Counted from the stretch's first letter, positions 1 through 9,551 are shown. The stretch: 64,000 nucleotides of DNA from Pasteurellaceae bacterium RH1A (GCA_012221805.1 CP015195.1:1039771-1103770); one strand, 5' to 3'. Translations and numbers: made by a program. The notes: generated from the letters alone by a model not told the origin.

Positions 1-1020
1 TTTATGGTCTTAGACCTCCACACCCAGGAGCTAGCACCCATCCAGCAAATGTTTAAGACCTGGACCCACTATGCCGCCCAGCTGACAAGCGGTAAAAATG
101 TCAAAGAATATAGCAAAAATGCCTATGTGCCACCGGCCGATACGGGCGAAGCCGATGGGCTTAATCCATATAACCTAACCCTAACCTTTGGGGTAAGTAG
201 CAGCTTCTTTGATAAGCTCCAACTTAATCAATATAAGCCTAAGGAACTGGCCGATCTGCCCCATTTCCCTCGGGATCAGCTCCAAGCTAACTACACAGGG
301 GGCGATATTTGTATCCAAGCCTGTGCAGATGATCCCCAGGTGGCCTTTCATGCGGTGCGGAACCTTGTTCGAGTGGCCCGTAGCCACATTACCATGAAAT
401 GGAGCCAGATGGGCTTTAATTCCTTTGAGGGTTCAGACACGCCCCGCAATCTCTTTGGCTTTAAGGACGGCACGGCCAACTCCACTAAGCAAGAAGACTT
501 GGATGCCACGGTTTGGGTGGACAGCCCAGATTGGCTAAGGGGCGGTTCCTACTTGGCCGTCCGCCGGATTAAGACCTTCCTAGAAACCTGGGACAGAACC
601 AACCTCTTTTCCCAGGAAGAAACCTTCGGCCGCCACCGTGATACAGGCGCCCCAATCGGCAGCCACAAGGAATTTGACCCAGTTGATATTCATAAGAAGA
701 ACGATAAGGGCGAACCCCTTATCCCTGAGCCTTCCCACGTCCATTTGGCCAAAAAGGCCGGCGTGCCTATTTTACGCCGCTCCTTCTCCTATGCCAGCGG
801 GGTGGATGACAAGGGCCAGTTTGATGCAGGCCTGCTTTTTATCTCCTTCCAAAAAGACCCGGCCCAGTTCATCAAGATCCAAAATACTTTTGGCAATATT
901 GACAAGCTCAATGAATACATCACCCATATAGGCAGCGGTTTGTTTGCCTGCTTTGCGGGGGTAAAGGATGAGCAGGATTATTTGGGCAGAGCCTTGTTTG
1001 AGGCGGTGCAAGCAGGGTAG
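1..1020 (+). CDS. efeB: EfeB-type deferrochelatase / DyP peroxidase (5' end outside window)
   Basis: This is a dye-decolourising-type heme peroxidase of the EfeB family, which in other bacteria acts in the periplasm with the EfeUO iron importer. The reading frame is open to the first base, and the visible 338 residues lack the Tat signal and N-terminus expected of a protein of about 420 residues, so the gene starts upstream. The DyP signature GFKDGT lies about 150 residues into the visible part and a candidate proximal heme histidine is in SHVHLAKKAG near the C-terminal third. An FTR1 permease gene follows 147 bp downstream on the same strand, as expected for an Efe locus. Family assignment is firm; heme-iron extraction is inferred from EfeB homologues. 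Confidence 0.93.
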   Translation, partial: FMVLDLHTQELAPIQQMFKTWTHYAAQLTSGKNVKEYSKNAYVPPADTGEADGLNPYNLTLTFGVSSSFFDKLQLNQYKPKELADLPHFPRDQLQANYTGGDICIQACADDPQVAFHAVRNLVRVARSHITMKWSQMGFNSFEGSDTPRNLFGFKDGTANSTKQEDLDATVWVDSPDWLRGGSYLAVRRIKTFLETWDRTNLFSQEETFGRHRDTGAPIGSHKEFDPVDIHKKNDKGEPLIPEPSHVHLAKKAGVPILRRSFSYASGVDDKGQFDAGLLFISFQKDPAQFIKIQNTFGNIDKLNEYITHIGSGLFACFAGVKDEQDYLGRALFEAVQAG

Positions 1021-1039
1021 AAATAAGGGATTTATATCT

Positions 1040-1160
1040 TATTTGCCCCCCTCCGCCTTCGGCACCTCCCCCCGCAAGCGGGTGGAGGGAAGTCTATCTT
1101 GATTTTTCGCTCCCTCCGTTTACGGGGGGAGCTGCCCGAAGGGCTGAGGGGGAATCAGAG
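1040..1160. repeat. Intergenic palindromic repeat (core of the MITE-like family)
   Basis: GC-rich imperfect inverted repeat between efeB and the FTR1 gene. The left arm runs from CCCCCCTCCGCCTTCGGC through CCGCAAGCGGG, and the right arm contains CTCCCTCCG and GCCCGAAGGGCTGAGG. The same roughly 110-bp block recurs, interrupted by an IS, at 16394-17862. This copy lacks the GTTGATAATT ends seen there. The arms carry CCGCAAGCGG, close to the uptake-signal core. Confidence 0.75.
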
Positions 1161-1167
1161 GGGTTTT

Positions 1168-2847
1168 ATGCCTAAAATTATATTTTTAATATTGGCTTTC
1201 TTTAGCAGTACCTTAGCTTTCGCCAAGGTCGATACCAGCCCGCTTTTTGTGCATTTATCAGATGCCATGGCAGCGGTGAAGCGGCAGGATGCGGAGGCAG
1301 CCAAGCCCTATTTGCAGGCGCTTGAGCAGGGCTTCATCGCCCTGCCTGACCATACTTCTGCTGCAGGCAAGCAGGTGGAAAGTAGCCTGGCTCAGTCTTT
1401 AACCAGCCCAAACTTGGCCAACTTTGAGCAGCTTTCCAAGGCCCTTTATGCCTTTGAAAAGGAACAAAACCCGGTCGATTACACCCAAAAACGCCAGACC
1501 TTTGCCAAACGGGTGATGCCTGTTTACCAAAAGCTGCAACAAGCGGTGCAAAATCAGGAGTTATCTGCAATTCAGGCCGAATACAAGCGTTTTAACACCA
1601 CTTGGACGATAAACGAAAAGGTGGTGCGGGAAACCAGCCTGGGCCATTATGGCCAAATTGAAACGGCCATTACCCTCTTGCGGATTGCCATGCTGTCGGA
1701 GCCGGCTAACTTTCCTGACATGGCTAAACAGGCCGAGGTGCTAGGCCAGGCACTGGCAGATTTCAAGGCGGGTAAGGTGCTTCAACCCCAACAATCTACG
1801 GTTGCCAATGCGCCACAAACCCTGCCTGAGGGCATTGCCTTGCTTGAGAAAAGCTACCGCCATTTTGAGCAAGATCAGCTGGAAGAGGGCAGAGCCGACA
1901 TTACTCTCTTTATCCAGCAATGGGCTATTTTTGAAGGGGAAGTCCGCACCCGTGATGGAGGGCTTTATACCCGTGTAGAAAGCGACTTGCCGCTGATTAT
2001 GGTGAAAGGCAATGAGCCGAGTAACCTGGCTCGTTTTCAAGGCCTGATCAGCGATCTCAATCGCCTAGATCTGGCCGGGGCTTATGGGGTGGTGGATGCC
2101 ATGCTGATCCTGCTGCGTGAAGGCATAGAAGCCCTCCTCATCATTATGGCCCTGCTCACCGCCCTTAAGGCCGCCCAACAGCCCAAGGCCAAGCGTTGGG
2201 TTTATGCGGGAGCAGGTTTGGGACTTTTTGCCAGCCTGCTTGGGGCCATCGCCTTACAGCAGTTCTTTCCTGCCCTGTCAGCCGGCACTAGCCGAGAAAT
2301 TTTAGAGGGCGTTGTGGGGATTGTGGCCGTGGTTATGATGCTCTTTGTTGGCGCCTGGCTGCATAGCAAATCTTCCCTTCTTGGCTGGAAACGTTTTATC
2401 GACAAACAGGTCGCCCAGGCCCTGGCCACGGGCAGTTTGGTGTCTATGCTAACGCTCAGCTTCCTCTCCGTCTTTCGAGAGGGGGCAGAAACCATTCTCT
2501 TCTATGCGGGTATGATGCCCCTCATTAGCCTTGAGGATCTGCTCTTAGGCATTGGGCTGGCCTTGGTCTTGCTTGGCTTGATCGCCTTACTTATCAAGCA
2601 AACCGCCCAATGGCTGCCCCTTCATCATCTTTTTAAGGCCATGACCGCACTTATCTACCTCTTGGGCTTTAAGATCTTGGGGGTTAGCGTTCACGCTCTA
2701 CAACTGACCAATGTTTTCCCAACCAGCCTAGTTGAAGGCCTGCCTAATCTCCCGCTGATTGGCTTTTACGCCAACTGGCAAGGCATAGGGGCGCAGGTGG
2801 TTTATTTGATTTTAATTCCTGTGGTTGCAAGAATGTTTAGAAAATAG
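1168..2847 (+). CDS. FTR1-family iron permease with N-terminal extracytoplasmic domain
   Basis: Predicted inner-membrane ferrous/ferric iron permease of the EfeU/FTR1 family, 559 residues from the ATG at 1168. A longer frame starts at 1099, but its first 23 residues are encoded by the intergenic repeat, so the ATG before a typical signal peptide (MPKIIFLILAFFSSTLAFA) is preferred. About 300 residues of soluble extracytoplasmic domain precede a seven-helix-like C-terminal region with the two diagnostic REGxE motifs, LLREGIEALLI and VFREGAETILF, which bind iron in this family. Lies downstream of efeB and probably forms one iron-uptake locus with it. Larger than E. coli EfeU because of the fused N-terminal domain, as in other Pasteurellaceae. 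Confidence 0.92.
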   Translation: MPKIIFLILAFFSSTLAFAKVDTSPLFVHLSDAMAAVKRQDAEAAKPYLQALEQGFIALPDHTSAAGKQVESSLAQSLTSPNLANFEQLSKALYAFEKEQNPVDYTQKRQTFAKRVMPVYQKLQQAVQNQELSAIQAEYKRFNTTWTINEKVVRETSLGHYGQIETAITLLRIAMLSEPANFPDMAKQAEVLGQALADFKAGKVLQPQQSTVANAPQTLPEGIALLEKSYRHFEQDQLEEGRADITLFIQQWAIFEGEVRTRDGGLYTRVESDLPLIMVKGNEPSNLARFQGLISDLNRLDLAGAYGVVDAMLILLREGIEALLIIMALLTALKAAQQPKAKRWVYAGAGLGLFASLLGAIALQQFFPALSAGTSREILEGVVGIVAVVMMLFVGAWLHSKSSLLGWKRFIDKQVAQALATGSLVSMLTLSFLSVFREGAETILFYAGMMPLISLEDLLLGIGLALVLLGLIALLIKQTAQWLPLHHLFKAMTALIYLLGFKILGVSVHALQLTNVFPTSLVEGLPNLPLIGFYANWQGIGAQVVYLILIPVVARMFRK

Positions 2848-3082
2848 ACCGCTTGTAGCCTTAGAGGTTGTTGATAATTCAAGAAAAATGCTTGTTAGAT
2901 AAGAAATAGGGAAGTGAAAACCTGTGAGATCCACTCCCCTCTTTAGCAAAGAGGGGCAGGGGGAGATTTGGCAGAAGAAATAGCAACGAGAGATCTAGGC
3001 ATATAGGACAAAATAGTTGGTCTTTTTGCACTTTATGCCTCTATAGGACAAAAAAGTTGGTAAAGATTATTTTAACAGATCC

Positions 3083-4039
3083 TTACCAACTCTTTTTGTT
3101 CAAAAAGTCCTGTATAAACAAGATCTTATGCTTTCTTGTTAAACCGCTGTGCGGACGTAATTTGTCTTTTAGTTCCTTAAATAAACCTTCAATCCTATTT
3201 GTTGTCTTTTCAATATTTAATTCAGGATATTTCTCATAAGTAAAAATATATTCATAATAACGCTTAATACTCGCAGCAGCACTTCTTACACTTCGATGTT
3301 TATAAGGGTATTTCCCTTTTTCATTTGGTTTATCTGACCGTTCACTTAAAAACTCCTGGTGTTTTCTCTTCCATTCATATATTTTTAAATAAAATTCATT
3401 TTTAGAGCTGGTTTTAAGCGTCTTAATAATACTTTTTAATTCTCTTCCTGCATGTGATTGATGTTTTTTTCTCAATGCCCTCATTACGATTGCTACAAGA
3501 TGAAACTGACACATCTGTGTTGGTGTATTGAACAAATCTTTTAAGAGGCCTCTACGCCCATCACAGGTAACTGATTGAATAATATAATTTCTTTCCCTTA
3601 AACGGTTCATGGCCTTCTTGTAATAGATATCTTTTTCTGTTTTGACTATTTGGTGATAAACCACCTTTTTTGTAGAGCTATCAATAAACACCATTACACC
3701 AAAATCTCGGTGAAAGAATGTTGTATCAATAATTAAGTTCAAGTATGTATTTTGAGGTTTATTTAAGGAGGATTTAGGGTGCTTCTCTAAATATCTTCGA
3801 ATAGTTCGAGAAGAGCAAGAATATTTTTCTGCTAACTGTACTTGTGTTTGTTTTCCAGATGAATAATCAAGCCAAATTTTTTCAGGATCTAATTTATTCT
3901 TAAAGGTAAATGTTTTATTACAGCTAAGACATTTGTAACGCTGTACATTATTTTGTTTGCCATACTTCTGGATCGGGGAATGTTGGCAGAAAGGACAGTT
4001 TTTTGTGCATATTTCAAAAAGAGGGCTTAAAGCCTTGTA
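3083..4039 (-). CDS. IS1249-like transposase, no canonical start codon
   Basis: DDE transposase of the IS256/MULE-like group. The open frame runs from just after a TAG at 4040-4042 to TAA at 3083 (318 codons). The N-terminal part encodes a zinc ribbon (CPFC ... CLSC) and an HTH-like segment (SRTIRRYLEK). The catalytic core follows, with LIIDTTFF, VTCDGRRGLLKDLF, CQFHLVAIV and a C-terminal TTNRIEG. No ATG, GTG or TTG is in frame before the TTG at 3742, which would delete the zinc ribbon, so initiation at ATA/ATT or by frameshift from an out-of-frame ATG at A6 (around 4000) is suspected. Otherwise intact; function inferred from family. Confidence 0.8.
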   Translation of the reverse strand, partial: YKALSPLFEICTKNCPFCQHSPIQKYGKQNNVQRYKCLSCNKTFTFKNKLDPEKIWLDYSSGKQTQVQLAEKYSCSSRTIRRYLEKHPKSSLNKPQNTYLNLIIDTTFFHRDFGVMVFIDSSTKKVVYHQIVKTEKDIYYKKAMNRLRERNYIIQSVTCDGRRGLLKDLFNTPTQMCQFHLVAIVMRALRKKHQSHAGRELKSIIKTLKTSSKNEFYLKIYEWKRKHQEFLSERSDKPNEKGKYPYKHRSVRSAAASIKRYYEYIFTYEKYPELNIEKTTNRIEGLFKELKDKLRPHSGLTRKHKILFIQDFLNKKSW

Positions 4040-4055
4040 CTATAAGGCTTTAAGC
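4025..4055. promoter_or_regulatory. Leader hairpin in front of the transposase
   Basis: Perfect 12-bp arms GCTTAAAGCCTT and AAGGCTTTAAGC with a 7-nt loop, lying at the extreme 5' end of the transposase frame just inside the right IS end. In IS10 and IS50 comparable hairpins block translation of read-through transcripts from flanking genes; the same role is inferred here. Confidence 0.5.
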
Positions 4056-4261
4056 CACTTTTTACCAACTATTTTGTCCTATATGCCGAGATCTATTTTC
4101 GGAGAAAAAACAAACAAGATAATTTCTTACTAATTATTCCCTCACTCCGCTATCACTACTGCCAAATCTCCCCTGCCCCCTCTTTGCTAAAGAGGGGAAT
4201 TACATCTCTAGTTCATCAGAGATCACGACAACCGCAAATTTTTCCGAATTATCAACAACCC

Positions 4262-5206
4262 CTAGGCAATTTCCTTAAATTGGATAAGCCCATTTTGGCT
4301 GTAGTCGGTCAAGTCTTCTTCATCTTGCACCACTGGCGTATTGGGAATATCAGCCTTGTCGAAGGCGATGTCTCCTTCAAGGCCCTCAATCAGCTGGCCG
4401 CGTTTAAGCCCTTTAAAATCAAAGAGTTTTGGGTCACAAAGGTGCGATGGCGTGATGTTTTGTAGGGCGCTGAACATGGTTTCAATCCGTCCTGGGTAGA
4501 GCCTGTCCCAGTTTTGGAGCATTTCCTTGACCACCTGGCGTTGCAGGTTGGGCTGGGAGCCGCAGAGGTTACATGGAATAATGGGGAACTGCTTGGCCTC
4601 GGCATAGCGTTCGATGTCCTTTTCCTTGCAGTAGGCTAGGGGGCGGATAACAATCTGCTTGCCATCGTCACTAATAAGTTTGGGCGGCATACTTTTCATC
4701 TTGCCGCCATAGAACATATTAAGAAAGAGGGTTTCCAGCATATCATCACGGTGGTGGCCCAGGGCGATTTTGGTCGCACCCAGTTCGGTTGCGGTGCGGT
4801 AGAGAATGCCACGGCGCAGGCGGGAGCAGAGCGAGCAGGTGGTTTTGCCCTCAGGGATTTTTTCTTTCACGATCCCGTAGGTGTTTTCTTCCACAATCTT
4901 ATAATCCACCCCAATACTCTTGAGATATTCAGGTAAGATATGCTCAGGAAAGCCGGGCTGCTTTTGGTCTAGATTGACGGCCACGATGTCAAAATGGATA
5001 GGGGCATTAAGGCGGAGGTTGAGCAAAATATCCAAGAGGGTGTAGCTGTCCTTGCCGCCCGAGAGGCAGACCATCACCTTGTCGCCCTCTTCAATCATAT
5101 TGAAATCAGCAATGGCATTGCCCACATTGCGGCGGAGTCTTTTATGTAACTTGTTGATGTTATAGGCAATTTTCTTTTCGTCTTTGGAGGTTTGTTCTAA
5201 ATGCAT
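4262..5206 (-). CDS. ttcA: tRNA 2-thiocytidine biosynthesis protein TtcA
   Basis: ATP-dependent thiolase that makes 2-thiocytidine at position 32 of tRNA, using a [4Fe-4S] cluster. The 314-residue protein has the PP-loop SGGKDS (residues 49-54), a CSLC pair near 124-127 and a third cysteine in CNLC near 212, as expected for the cluster ligands. Length is normal for the family. The TAG stop codon lies in a CTAG that is also the outer boundary of the MITE-like element downstream, so the natural 3' end may have been shaped by that insertion. No close upstream partner; ghxP is divergent. Confidence 0.96.
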   Translation of the reverse strand: MHLEQTSKDEKKIAYNINKLHKRLRRNVGNAIADFNMIEEGDKVMVCLSGGKDSYTLLDILLNLRLNAPIHFDIVAVNLDQKQPGFPEHILPEYLKSIGVDYKIVEENTYGIVKEKIPEGKTTCSLCSRLRRGILYRTATELGATKIALGHHRDDMLETLFLNMFYGGKMKSMPPKLISDDGKQIVIRPLAYCKEKDIERYAEAKQFPIIPCNLCGSQPNLQRQVVKEMLQNWDRLYPGRIETMFSALQNITPSHLCDPKLFDFKGLKRGQLIEGLEGDIAFDKADIPNTPVVQDEEDLTDYSQNGLIQFKEIA

Positions 5207-5334
5207 GGCTTAATAAATGGGGTTTTAAAAAAGAATGGTGCATAGTAAAGATTTGGCTATTTTTTGCAAGGGTTAAGTGTTGATTTGGCGCAGATAAATT
5301 TGCAAAAAATTGATGAAAATAAACCGCTTGTTTG

Positions 5335-5350
5335 ATGCAATCGTTTGCTT
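5335..5350. promoter_or_regulatory. PurR operator upstream of ghxP
   Basis: The 16-mer ATGCAATCGTTTGCTT matches the PurR consensus ANGCAANCGNTTNCNT at every defined position. It lies 54 bp before the ghxP start, in keeping with hypoxanthine/guanine-dependent repression of purine transport in gamma-proteobacteria. Confidence 0.82.
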
Positions 5351-5403
5351 AAGTGGGTTAATTTGGGTAAAATCTCGCCCTCTTTTTTATTCGAGGTCTC
5401 CTT

Positions 5404-6708
5404 ATGTCTTTATTTCAACTTGAAGCCCGTGGCTCTTCTGTTCGTCAGGAAGTGGTTGCAGGCTTAACCACCTTCTTGGCCATGGTCTATTCGGTTATCG
5501 TTGTGCCTAATATGCTCAGTGCCGCTGGCTTTCCTGCCGATTCAGTCTTTATCGCCACCTGTTTGGTGTCGGGCTTGGGGTCGATTTTGATTGGCCTGTG
5601 GGCCAACGTGCCCATGGCCATTGGTGCGGCCATTTCCCTAACCGCCTTTACTGCCTTTAGCCTGGTGCTGGGCCAGGGTATTTCTATTCCTGTTGCCTTG
5701 GGGGCCATTTTCCTGATGGGGGTGGTCTTTACCCTGGTTTCGGTAACAGGCATTCGGGCCTGGATTCTCCGTAACCTGCCTGCCAGCATTGCCCATGGGG
5801 CGGGGATTGGTATTGGCCTCTTCCTCTTGCTTATCGCCGCTAACGGCGTAGGCCTGGTTGTGGGTAACCAAGCTGGCCTGCCGGTCAAGATGGGCGAGTT
5901 TACCTCCTTCCCTGTGCTGATGGCCTTGCTTGGCCTGGCTGCCATTATTGGCTTGGAACGTTTGCAGGTCAAAGGCTCTATCCTTTGGGTGATTATTGCC
6001 ATCACGGTGATTGGTTTGATTTTTGACCCTAATGTAAAATTCAGCGGCCAGATTTTTAAAATGCCAAGTTTTGGGGAAAACTCCCTCTTCCTTAATTTGG
6101 ATCTTATGGGCGCCCTTAACACGGCCATTCTGCCTGTGGTGTTTGCCCTGGTGATGACGGCCATTTTTGATGCCACAGGCACCATTCGTGCAGTGGCAGG
6201 CCAGGCCAACTTGTTAGACAAGGACGGCCAGATTATTAACGGCGGCCGTGCCTTGACCTCCGACTCCTTGGGCAGCGTGCTGTCTGGCCTCTTCGGCACA
6301 GCCCCTGCTGCGGTTTATATTGAGTCTGCCGCAGGCACTGCCGTGGGTGGCAAAACAGGCTTAACCGCGGTTGTGGTGGGCGTGCTTTTCCTACTTATGC
6401 TCTTCTTCCAGCCGCTGGCCTTCTTGGTGCCTGGCTATGCCACCGCCCCTGCCCTTATGTATGTGGGCTTGCTCATGTTAAGCAATGTGTCTAAATTGGA
6501 TTTTGAGGATTTTGTTGGTGCCATGTCTGGCCTGGTTTGTGCGGTCTTTATCGTGCTTACCGCCAACATCGTGACGGGGATTATGTTGGGCTTTGCCGTC
6601 TTGGTGATTGGCCGTGTGATTTCAGGCGAATTCAAGAAACTCAATATCGGCACGGTGATTATTGCTGTTGCTCTTGTGGCCTTCTATGCCTTGGGTTGGG
6701 CCATTTAG
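5404..6708 (+). CDS. ghxP: Guanine/hypoxanthine permease, NCS2 family
   Basis: Inner-membrane proton symporter for guanine and hypoxanthine, of the AzgA-like NCS2 branch. The 434 residues are hydrophobic throughout with 12-14 predicted helices. Blocks such as [38 protein letters not shown] and [21 protein letters not shown] are nearly identical to E. coli GhxP (YjcD), more so than to the adenine permease AdeP. A GAGGT ribosome-binding site precedes the ATG. A PurR box upstream and purT downstream (convergent) support a purine-salvage role. Confidence 0.94.
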   Translation: MSLFQLEARGSSVRQEVVAGLTTFLAMVYSVIVVPNMLSAAGFPADSVFIATCLVSGLGSILIGLWANVPMAIGAAISLTAFTAFSLVLGQGISIPVALGAIFLMGVVFTLVSVTGIRAWILRNLPASIAHGAGIGIGLFLLLIAANGVGLVVGNQAGLPVKMGEFTSFPVLMALLGLAAIIGLERLQVKGSILWVIIAITVIGLIFDPNVKFSGQIFKMPSFGENSLFLNLDLMGALNTAILPVVFALVMTAIFDATGTIRAVAGQANLLDKDGQIINGGRALTSDSLGSVLSGLFGTAPAAVYIESAAGTAVGGKTGLTAVVVGVLFLLMLFFQPLAFLVPGYATAPALMYVGLLMLSNVSKLDFEDFVGAMSGLVCAVFIVLTANIVTGIMLGFAVLVIGRVISGEFKKLNIGTVIIAVALVAFYALGWAI

Positions 6709-6714
6709 GTAAAG

Positions 6715-6745
6715 AAAATGGTGGGTTTTGACCCACCATTTTTTT
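6715..6745. terminator. Bidirectional terminator between ghxP and purT
   Basis: Hairpin AATGGTGGG-TTTTGA-CCCACCATT flanked by an A tract on the left and a T7 tract on the right. The T tract runs into the purT stop codon at 6744-6746, so the same stem can end both convergent transcripts. Confidence 0.85.
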
Positions 6746-7925
6746 AGAGCTCAACACTTAACTTATCATAAGCCCGTTTAGCCTTTTCTCTGGCCTTTTC
6801 CACGCTCTCATCTCGAGCCAATACCACACCTAAACGGCGGTGGCCATTGACTTCGCCCTTGCCAAAGAGGCGGATATTGGTGCCAGCCTCTTCCAAGACC
6901 TTATCTAAATTGCCAAAACTCACCTGCTTGGATTTCCCCTCAACCACCACAGCCCGGGAGGCTGATGGGCTGATGAGGGCGATTTCAGGAATAGGCAGGC
7001 CTAAAATAGCCCGAGCATGGAGGGCGAATTCAGACAGTTCTTGCGAAATCAGGGTTACCATGCCGGTGTCATGCGGGCGTGGGGAGACCTCGTTAAAGAT
7101 GATTTCATCGCCACAAACAAAGAGTTCCACCCCGAAAATCCCCCTTCCGCCCAGGGCAGTGGTAATCTTTTCGGCCGTTTCTTGGGCTCGCTTGAGGGCC
7201 AGATCTGACATTGCCTGGGGCTGCCAGGATTCACGATAATCCCCGTCCACTTGAACGTGGCCGATTGGGGCCAGGAAGGAGGTTCCATGGATATGGCGAA
7301 CAGTGAGAAGGGTGATTTCATAATCGAACTTGATAAAGCCTTCTACAATCACACGGCCACCACCAGCCCGGCCACCTTCCTGAGAATAATCCCAAGCCTT
7401 TTGGATATCGGCTTCTGACTTAACCACACTTTGGCCGTGGCCAGAGGAGGACATAATGGGCTTGACCACGCAAGGGATACCAATCTCTGAAACCGCTTGT
7501 TGGAAGGCCTCAAAATTCTCCACAAAGCGATAAGGCGAGGTTTTCAAGCCCAGCTCTTCAGCGGCCAAACGGCGAATGCCCTCACGGTTCATGGTCAGTT
7601 GGGTGGCCTTGGCGGTTGGGATGATCGTGTAGCCTTCTGCTTCGAGTTCAACAAGGGTTGCGGTGGCAATGGCTTCCACTTCTGGCACGATAAAATCAGG
7701 CTTTTCCTGTTCAACTAGGGCTCTAAGGGCCTGGCCGTCTAACATGGAAATGGTATAGGCCCGGTGGGCGACCTGCTGGGCTGGGGCGTTTTCATAGCGA
7801 TCAACGGCGATCACTTCCACGCCTAAGCGTTGGAGTTCAATGACGACTTCCTTGCCCAGTTCGCCTGAGCCGAGCATCATTACTTTAGTCGCTTTGGGGG
7901 TAAGAGGGGTTCCGAGGGTTATCAT
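6744..7925 (-). CDS. purT: Formate-dependent phosphoribosylglycinamide formyltransferase
   Basis: Catalyses ATP- and formate-dependent formylation of GAR, the folate-independent third step of purine synthesis. The 393-residue ATP-grasp protein shows the N-terminal substrate motif GSGELGKEV (around residues 16-24), the glycine-rich ATP-binding segment ([26 protein letters not shown]) and the magnesium-binding end of the ATP-grasp fold ([24 protein letters not shown]). Length matches E. coli PurT (392). It is convergent with ghxP and shares its terminator; no PurR box was seen in the short spacer upstream. Confidence 0.97.
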   Translation of the reverse strand: MITLGTPLTPKATKVMMLGSGELGKEVVIELQRLGVEVIAVDRYENAPAQQVAHRAYTISMLDGQALRALVEQEKPDFIVPEVEAIATATLVELEAEGYTIIPTAKATQLTMNREGIRRLAAEELGLKTSPYRFVENFEAFQQAVSEIGIPCVVKPIMSSSGHGQSVVKSEADIQKAWDYSQEGGRAGGGRVIVEGFIKFDYEITLLTVRHIHGTSFLAPIGHVQVDGDYRESWQPQAMSDLALKRAQETAEKITTALGGRGIFGVELFVCGDEIIFNEVSPRPHDTGMVTLISQELSEFALHARAILGLPIPEIALISPSASRAVVVEGKSKQVSFGNLDKVLEEAGTNIRLFGKGEVNGHRRLGVVLARDESVEKAREKAKRAYDKLSVEL

Positions 7926-7955
7926 GTTTGTTTCCTTTTCTTGTGTTTAAATAAG

Positions 7956-7983
7956 AAAAACCTCCCAACAAGCGGGAGGTTTT
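7956..7983 (-). terminator. USS-containing terminator of prmB
   Basis: On the minus strand the stem AACCTCCCGCTTGTTGGGAGGTT is followed by a T run, immediately after the prmB stop. The loop side holds ACAAGCGG, an uptake-signal core. Confidence 0.8.
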
Positions 7984-7991
7984 GGGCCAAT

Positions 7992-8942
7992 TTATGCAAA
8001 TAGGTGTTGGTGGGCGGCCAACTGTTCACGGGTCAGGCTAAATACGCCTAGGCCGCCGTTTTTAAACTCGATCCAGTTAAAAGGCACGCTTGGGAATTGT
8101 TCCATCAAATGCACCATGGAGTTGCCGACTTCGCAAACCAGCACGCCATTGTCGCTTAAATAAGCAGAAGCGGTTGCTAAAATGCGTTTGGTGATTTCTA
8201 GGCCATCGTGGCCTGAGCCTAGCGCCATTTCAGGCTCGTGGTGATATTCTTCTGGCATATCGCCTAGGTCTTCGGCATCCACATAAGGCGGGTTGGTGAC
8301 GATCAGGTCGTACTTGTCTTGGGCTAGATCGTTAAAGAGATCGGATTGGAAAGGGTAAACTCGCTCGATCATTTGGTGGCGGTCGATATTGATTTCCGTA
8401 ACGTTAAGGGCATCGGCAGACAGATCAACGGCATCCACAATGGCATTGGGGAAGCGGTCGGCACAGGCAATAGCAATGCAGCCCGAGCCGGTACACATAT
8501 CCAAAATCCGTTGTGGTTCTGCCCGTAAAATGCCGGTGAAGCCTTGGCCAATCAGTTCGCCAATGGGGGAGCGGGGCACGATGACCCGTTCATCCACATA
8601 AAATTCCAAACCACAGAACCAGGCTGAATTGGTTAAATAGGCTACAGGTTTACGCCAGCCCAAGCGTTGTTCCACCATATTGATAAGGCGTTGTTTTTCG
8701 GTCAGGGTCAGGCGGGAGGCATAGAAGGTTTCAGGCACATCAATGGGCAGATAAAGACCGCTTAAAATTAACTGATGGGCCTCGTCCCAGGCATTGTCGT
8801 AGCCGTGGCCGTAATAGAGATCGGAGGCGTTAAAGCAGCTATAGGCCCAGCGCATCATATCCAAAATGCTGTGCAGCTCATCGGCAGCATTGGAGGCCTG
8901 GATCTCATCGAGGAGATCCAAATTATATTGAGGGTCAATCAT
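7992..8942 (-). CDS. prmB: Ribosomal protein L3 glutamine N5-methyltransferase
   Basis: SAM-dependent methyltransferase that modifies a glutamine of ribosomal protein L3. The 316 residues contain the SAM-binding motif [11 protein letters not shown] and the catalytic NPPY motif (VTNPPYVD), both diagnostic for PrmB/HemK methylases. The N-terminal helical region [25 protein letters not shown] is typical of PrmB rather than PrmC. Divergent from smrB, as in other gamma-proteobacteria, where yfcB/prmB and yfcN/smrB are neighbours. Confidence 0.95.
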   Translation of the reverse strand: MIDPQYNLDLLDEIQASNAADELHSILDMMRWAYSCFNASDLYYGHGYDNAWDEAHQLILSGLYLPIDVPETFYASRLTLTEKQRLINMVEQRLGWRKPVAYLTNSAWFCGLEFYVDERVIVPRSPIGELIGQGFTGILRAEPQRILDMCTGSGCIAIACADRFPNAIVDAVDLSADALNVTEINIDRHQMIERVYPFQSDLFNDLAQDKYDLIVTNPPYVDAEDLGDMPEEYHHEPEMALGSGHDGLEITKRILATASAYLSDNGVLVCEVGNSMVHLMEQFPSVPFNWIEFKNGGLGVFSLTREQLAAHQHLFA

Positions 8943-9027
8943 AAGATTCTCGTTTATCCAAACATGGCAGTGTTATACCATATTTTGCTTTGTGTTAGAA
9001 TGTTGCGGATTGATTAGAGGTAAAAAA

Positions 9028-9540
9028 ATGTTAAATGAAGAAGAATTAGCCCTTTTTCGTGAAGCCGTAAAGGGCACGAAAAAGATCAAGCAAGACACCT
9101 TTGTGGCCAAAACCCAGCCCCGCAAGAAGGTTAATGAAGTACGGGCCTTGCAGGAGCAGAAGGACACGCTTTTCTACTTTTCGGACGAGTATGAACCGCT
9201 CTTGAGTGAAGAAAATGACAAGGTTAAATACCGCCGCTCGGATGTTGATCCGCATATCCTCAAGCAGCTCCGCAGGGGGGATTTCCAGCCCGAACTCTTT
9301 TTAGACTTACACGGCCTGACCCGGGAAAAGGCCAAACTAGAGCTGGCCAGCCTGATCTTGGCCTGCGAAAAGGAAAAGGTCTTTTGTGCCAGCATTATGA
9401 CCGGCTTCGGCACCTGTACCCTCAAACAGCAGATTCCCCGCTGGTTGGTGCAACACCCCAAGGTTATGGCACTGCATCAAGCCCCTAGAGAATGGGGCGG
9501 GGATGCGGCCATTCTCATTTTGATTGAGCAAGAAAGCTAG
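9028..9540 (+). CDS. smrB: Ribosome rescue endonuclease SmrB
   Basis: Smr-domain nuclease that cleaves mRNA at collided ribosomes in E. coli. The ATG at 9028 is chosen over an upstream in-frame start at 8992 because it begins with the conserved [23 protein letters not shown]. The protein has 170 residues, with the DLHG motif ([12 protein letters not shown]) and the glycine loop. That loop reads [10 protein letters not shown] where E. coli has MHGHGKHILK, so the histidine before the first glycine is replaced by threonine. Divergent from prmB. Call is firm by collinearity with E. coli YfcN. Confidence 0.93.
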   Translation: MLNEEELALFREAVKGTKKIKQDTFVAKTQPRKKVNEVRALQEQKDTLFYFSDEYEPLLSEENDKVKYRRSDVDPHILKQLRRGDFQPELFLDLHGLTREKAKLELASLILACEKEKVFCASIMTGFGTCTLKQQIPRWLVQHPKVMALHQAPREWGGDAAILILIEQES

Positions 9541-9551
9541 CCATCTTTATT

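Larger units (their letters stand above)
2998..4087. mobile_element. IS element of IS256/IS1249 type, 1090 bp
   Basis: Terminal inverted repeats GGCATATAGGACAAAATAG / complement (2998 on and up to 4087) are nearly perfect over 24 bp. The element is flanked by identical 8-bp direct repeats GAGATCTA (2990-2997 and 4088-4095), which proves insertion by transposition; 8-bp duplications are typical of IS256-like elements. The left end carries a second, tandem copy of the end sequence (ATAGGACAAAAAAGTTGGT, 3043-3061). One transposase gene occupies the minus strand. The element sits inside the MITE-like repeat at 2865-4261. Confidence 0.92.
2861..4265. mobile_element. MITE-like inverted-repeat element, split by an IS
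   Basis: The ends are AGGTTGTTGATAATTC at 2865 and, in inverse orientation, GAATTATCAACAACCC up to 4261. They are flanked by TTAG (2861-2864) and CTAG (4262-4265), a YTAR-type 4-bp target. A second inverted pair, CCCCTCTTTAGCAAAGAGGGG (2937 on) and its complement (near 4175-4195), lies inside. Removing the IS at 2998-4087 plus one 8-bp duplication leaves about 299 bp with no coding capacity. The right-hand CTAG contains the TAG stop codon of ttcA. Ends and target size resemble IS5-group elements, so a non-autonomous derivative is inferred. Confidence 0.65.

Noticed and set aside
5487..6299. Long open frame (270 codons) on the minus strand inside ghxP
   Set aside because: Lies antisense to a clearly homologous permease gene; the peptide is arginine- and proline-rich without domains, as expected from the reverse complement of a hydrophobic coding sequence.
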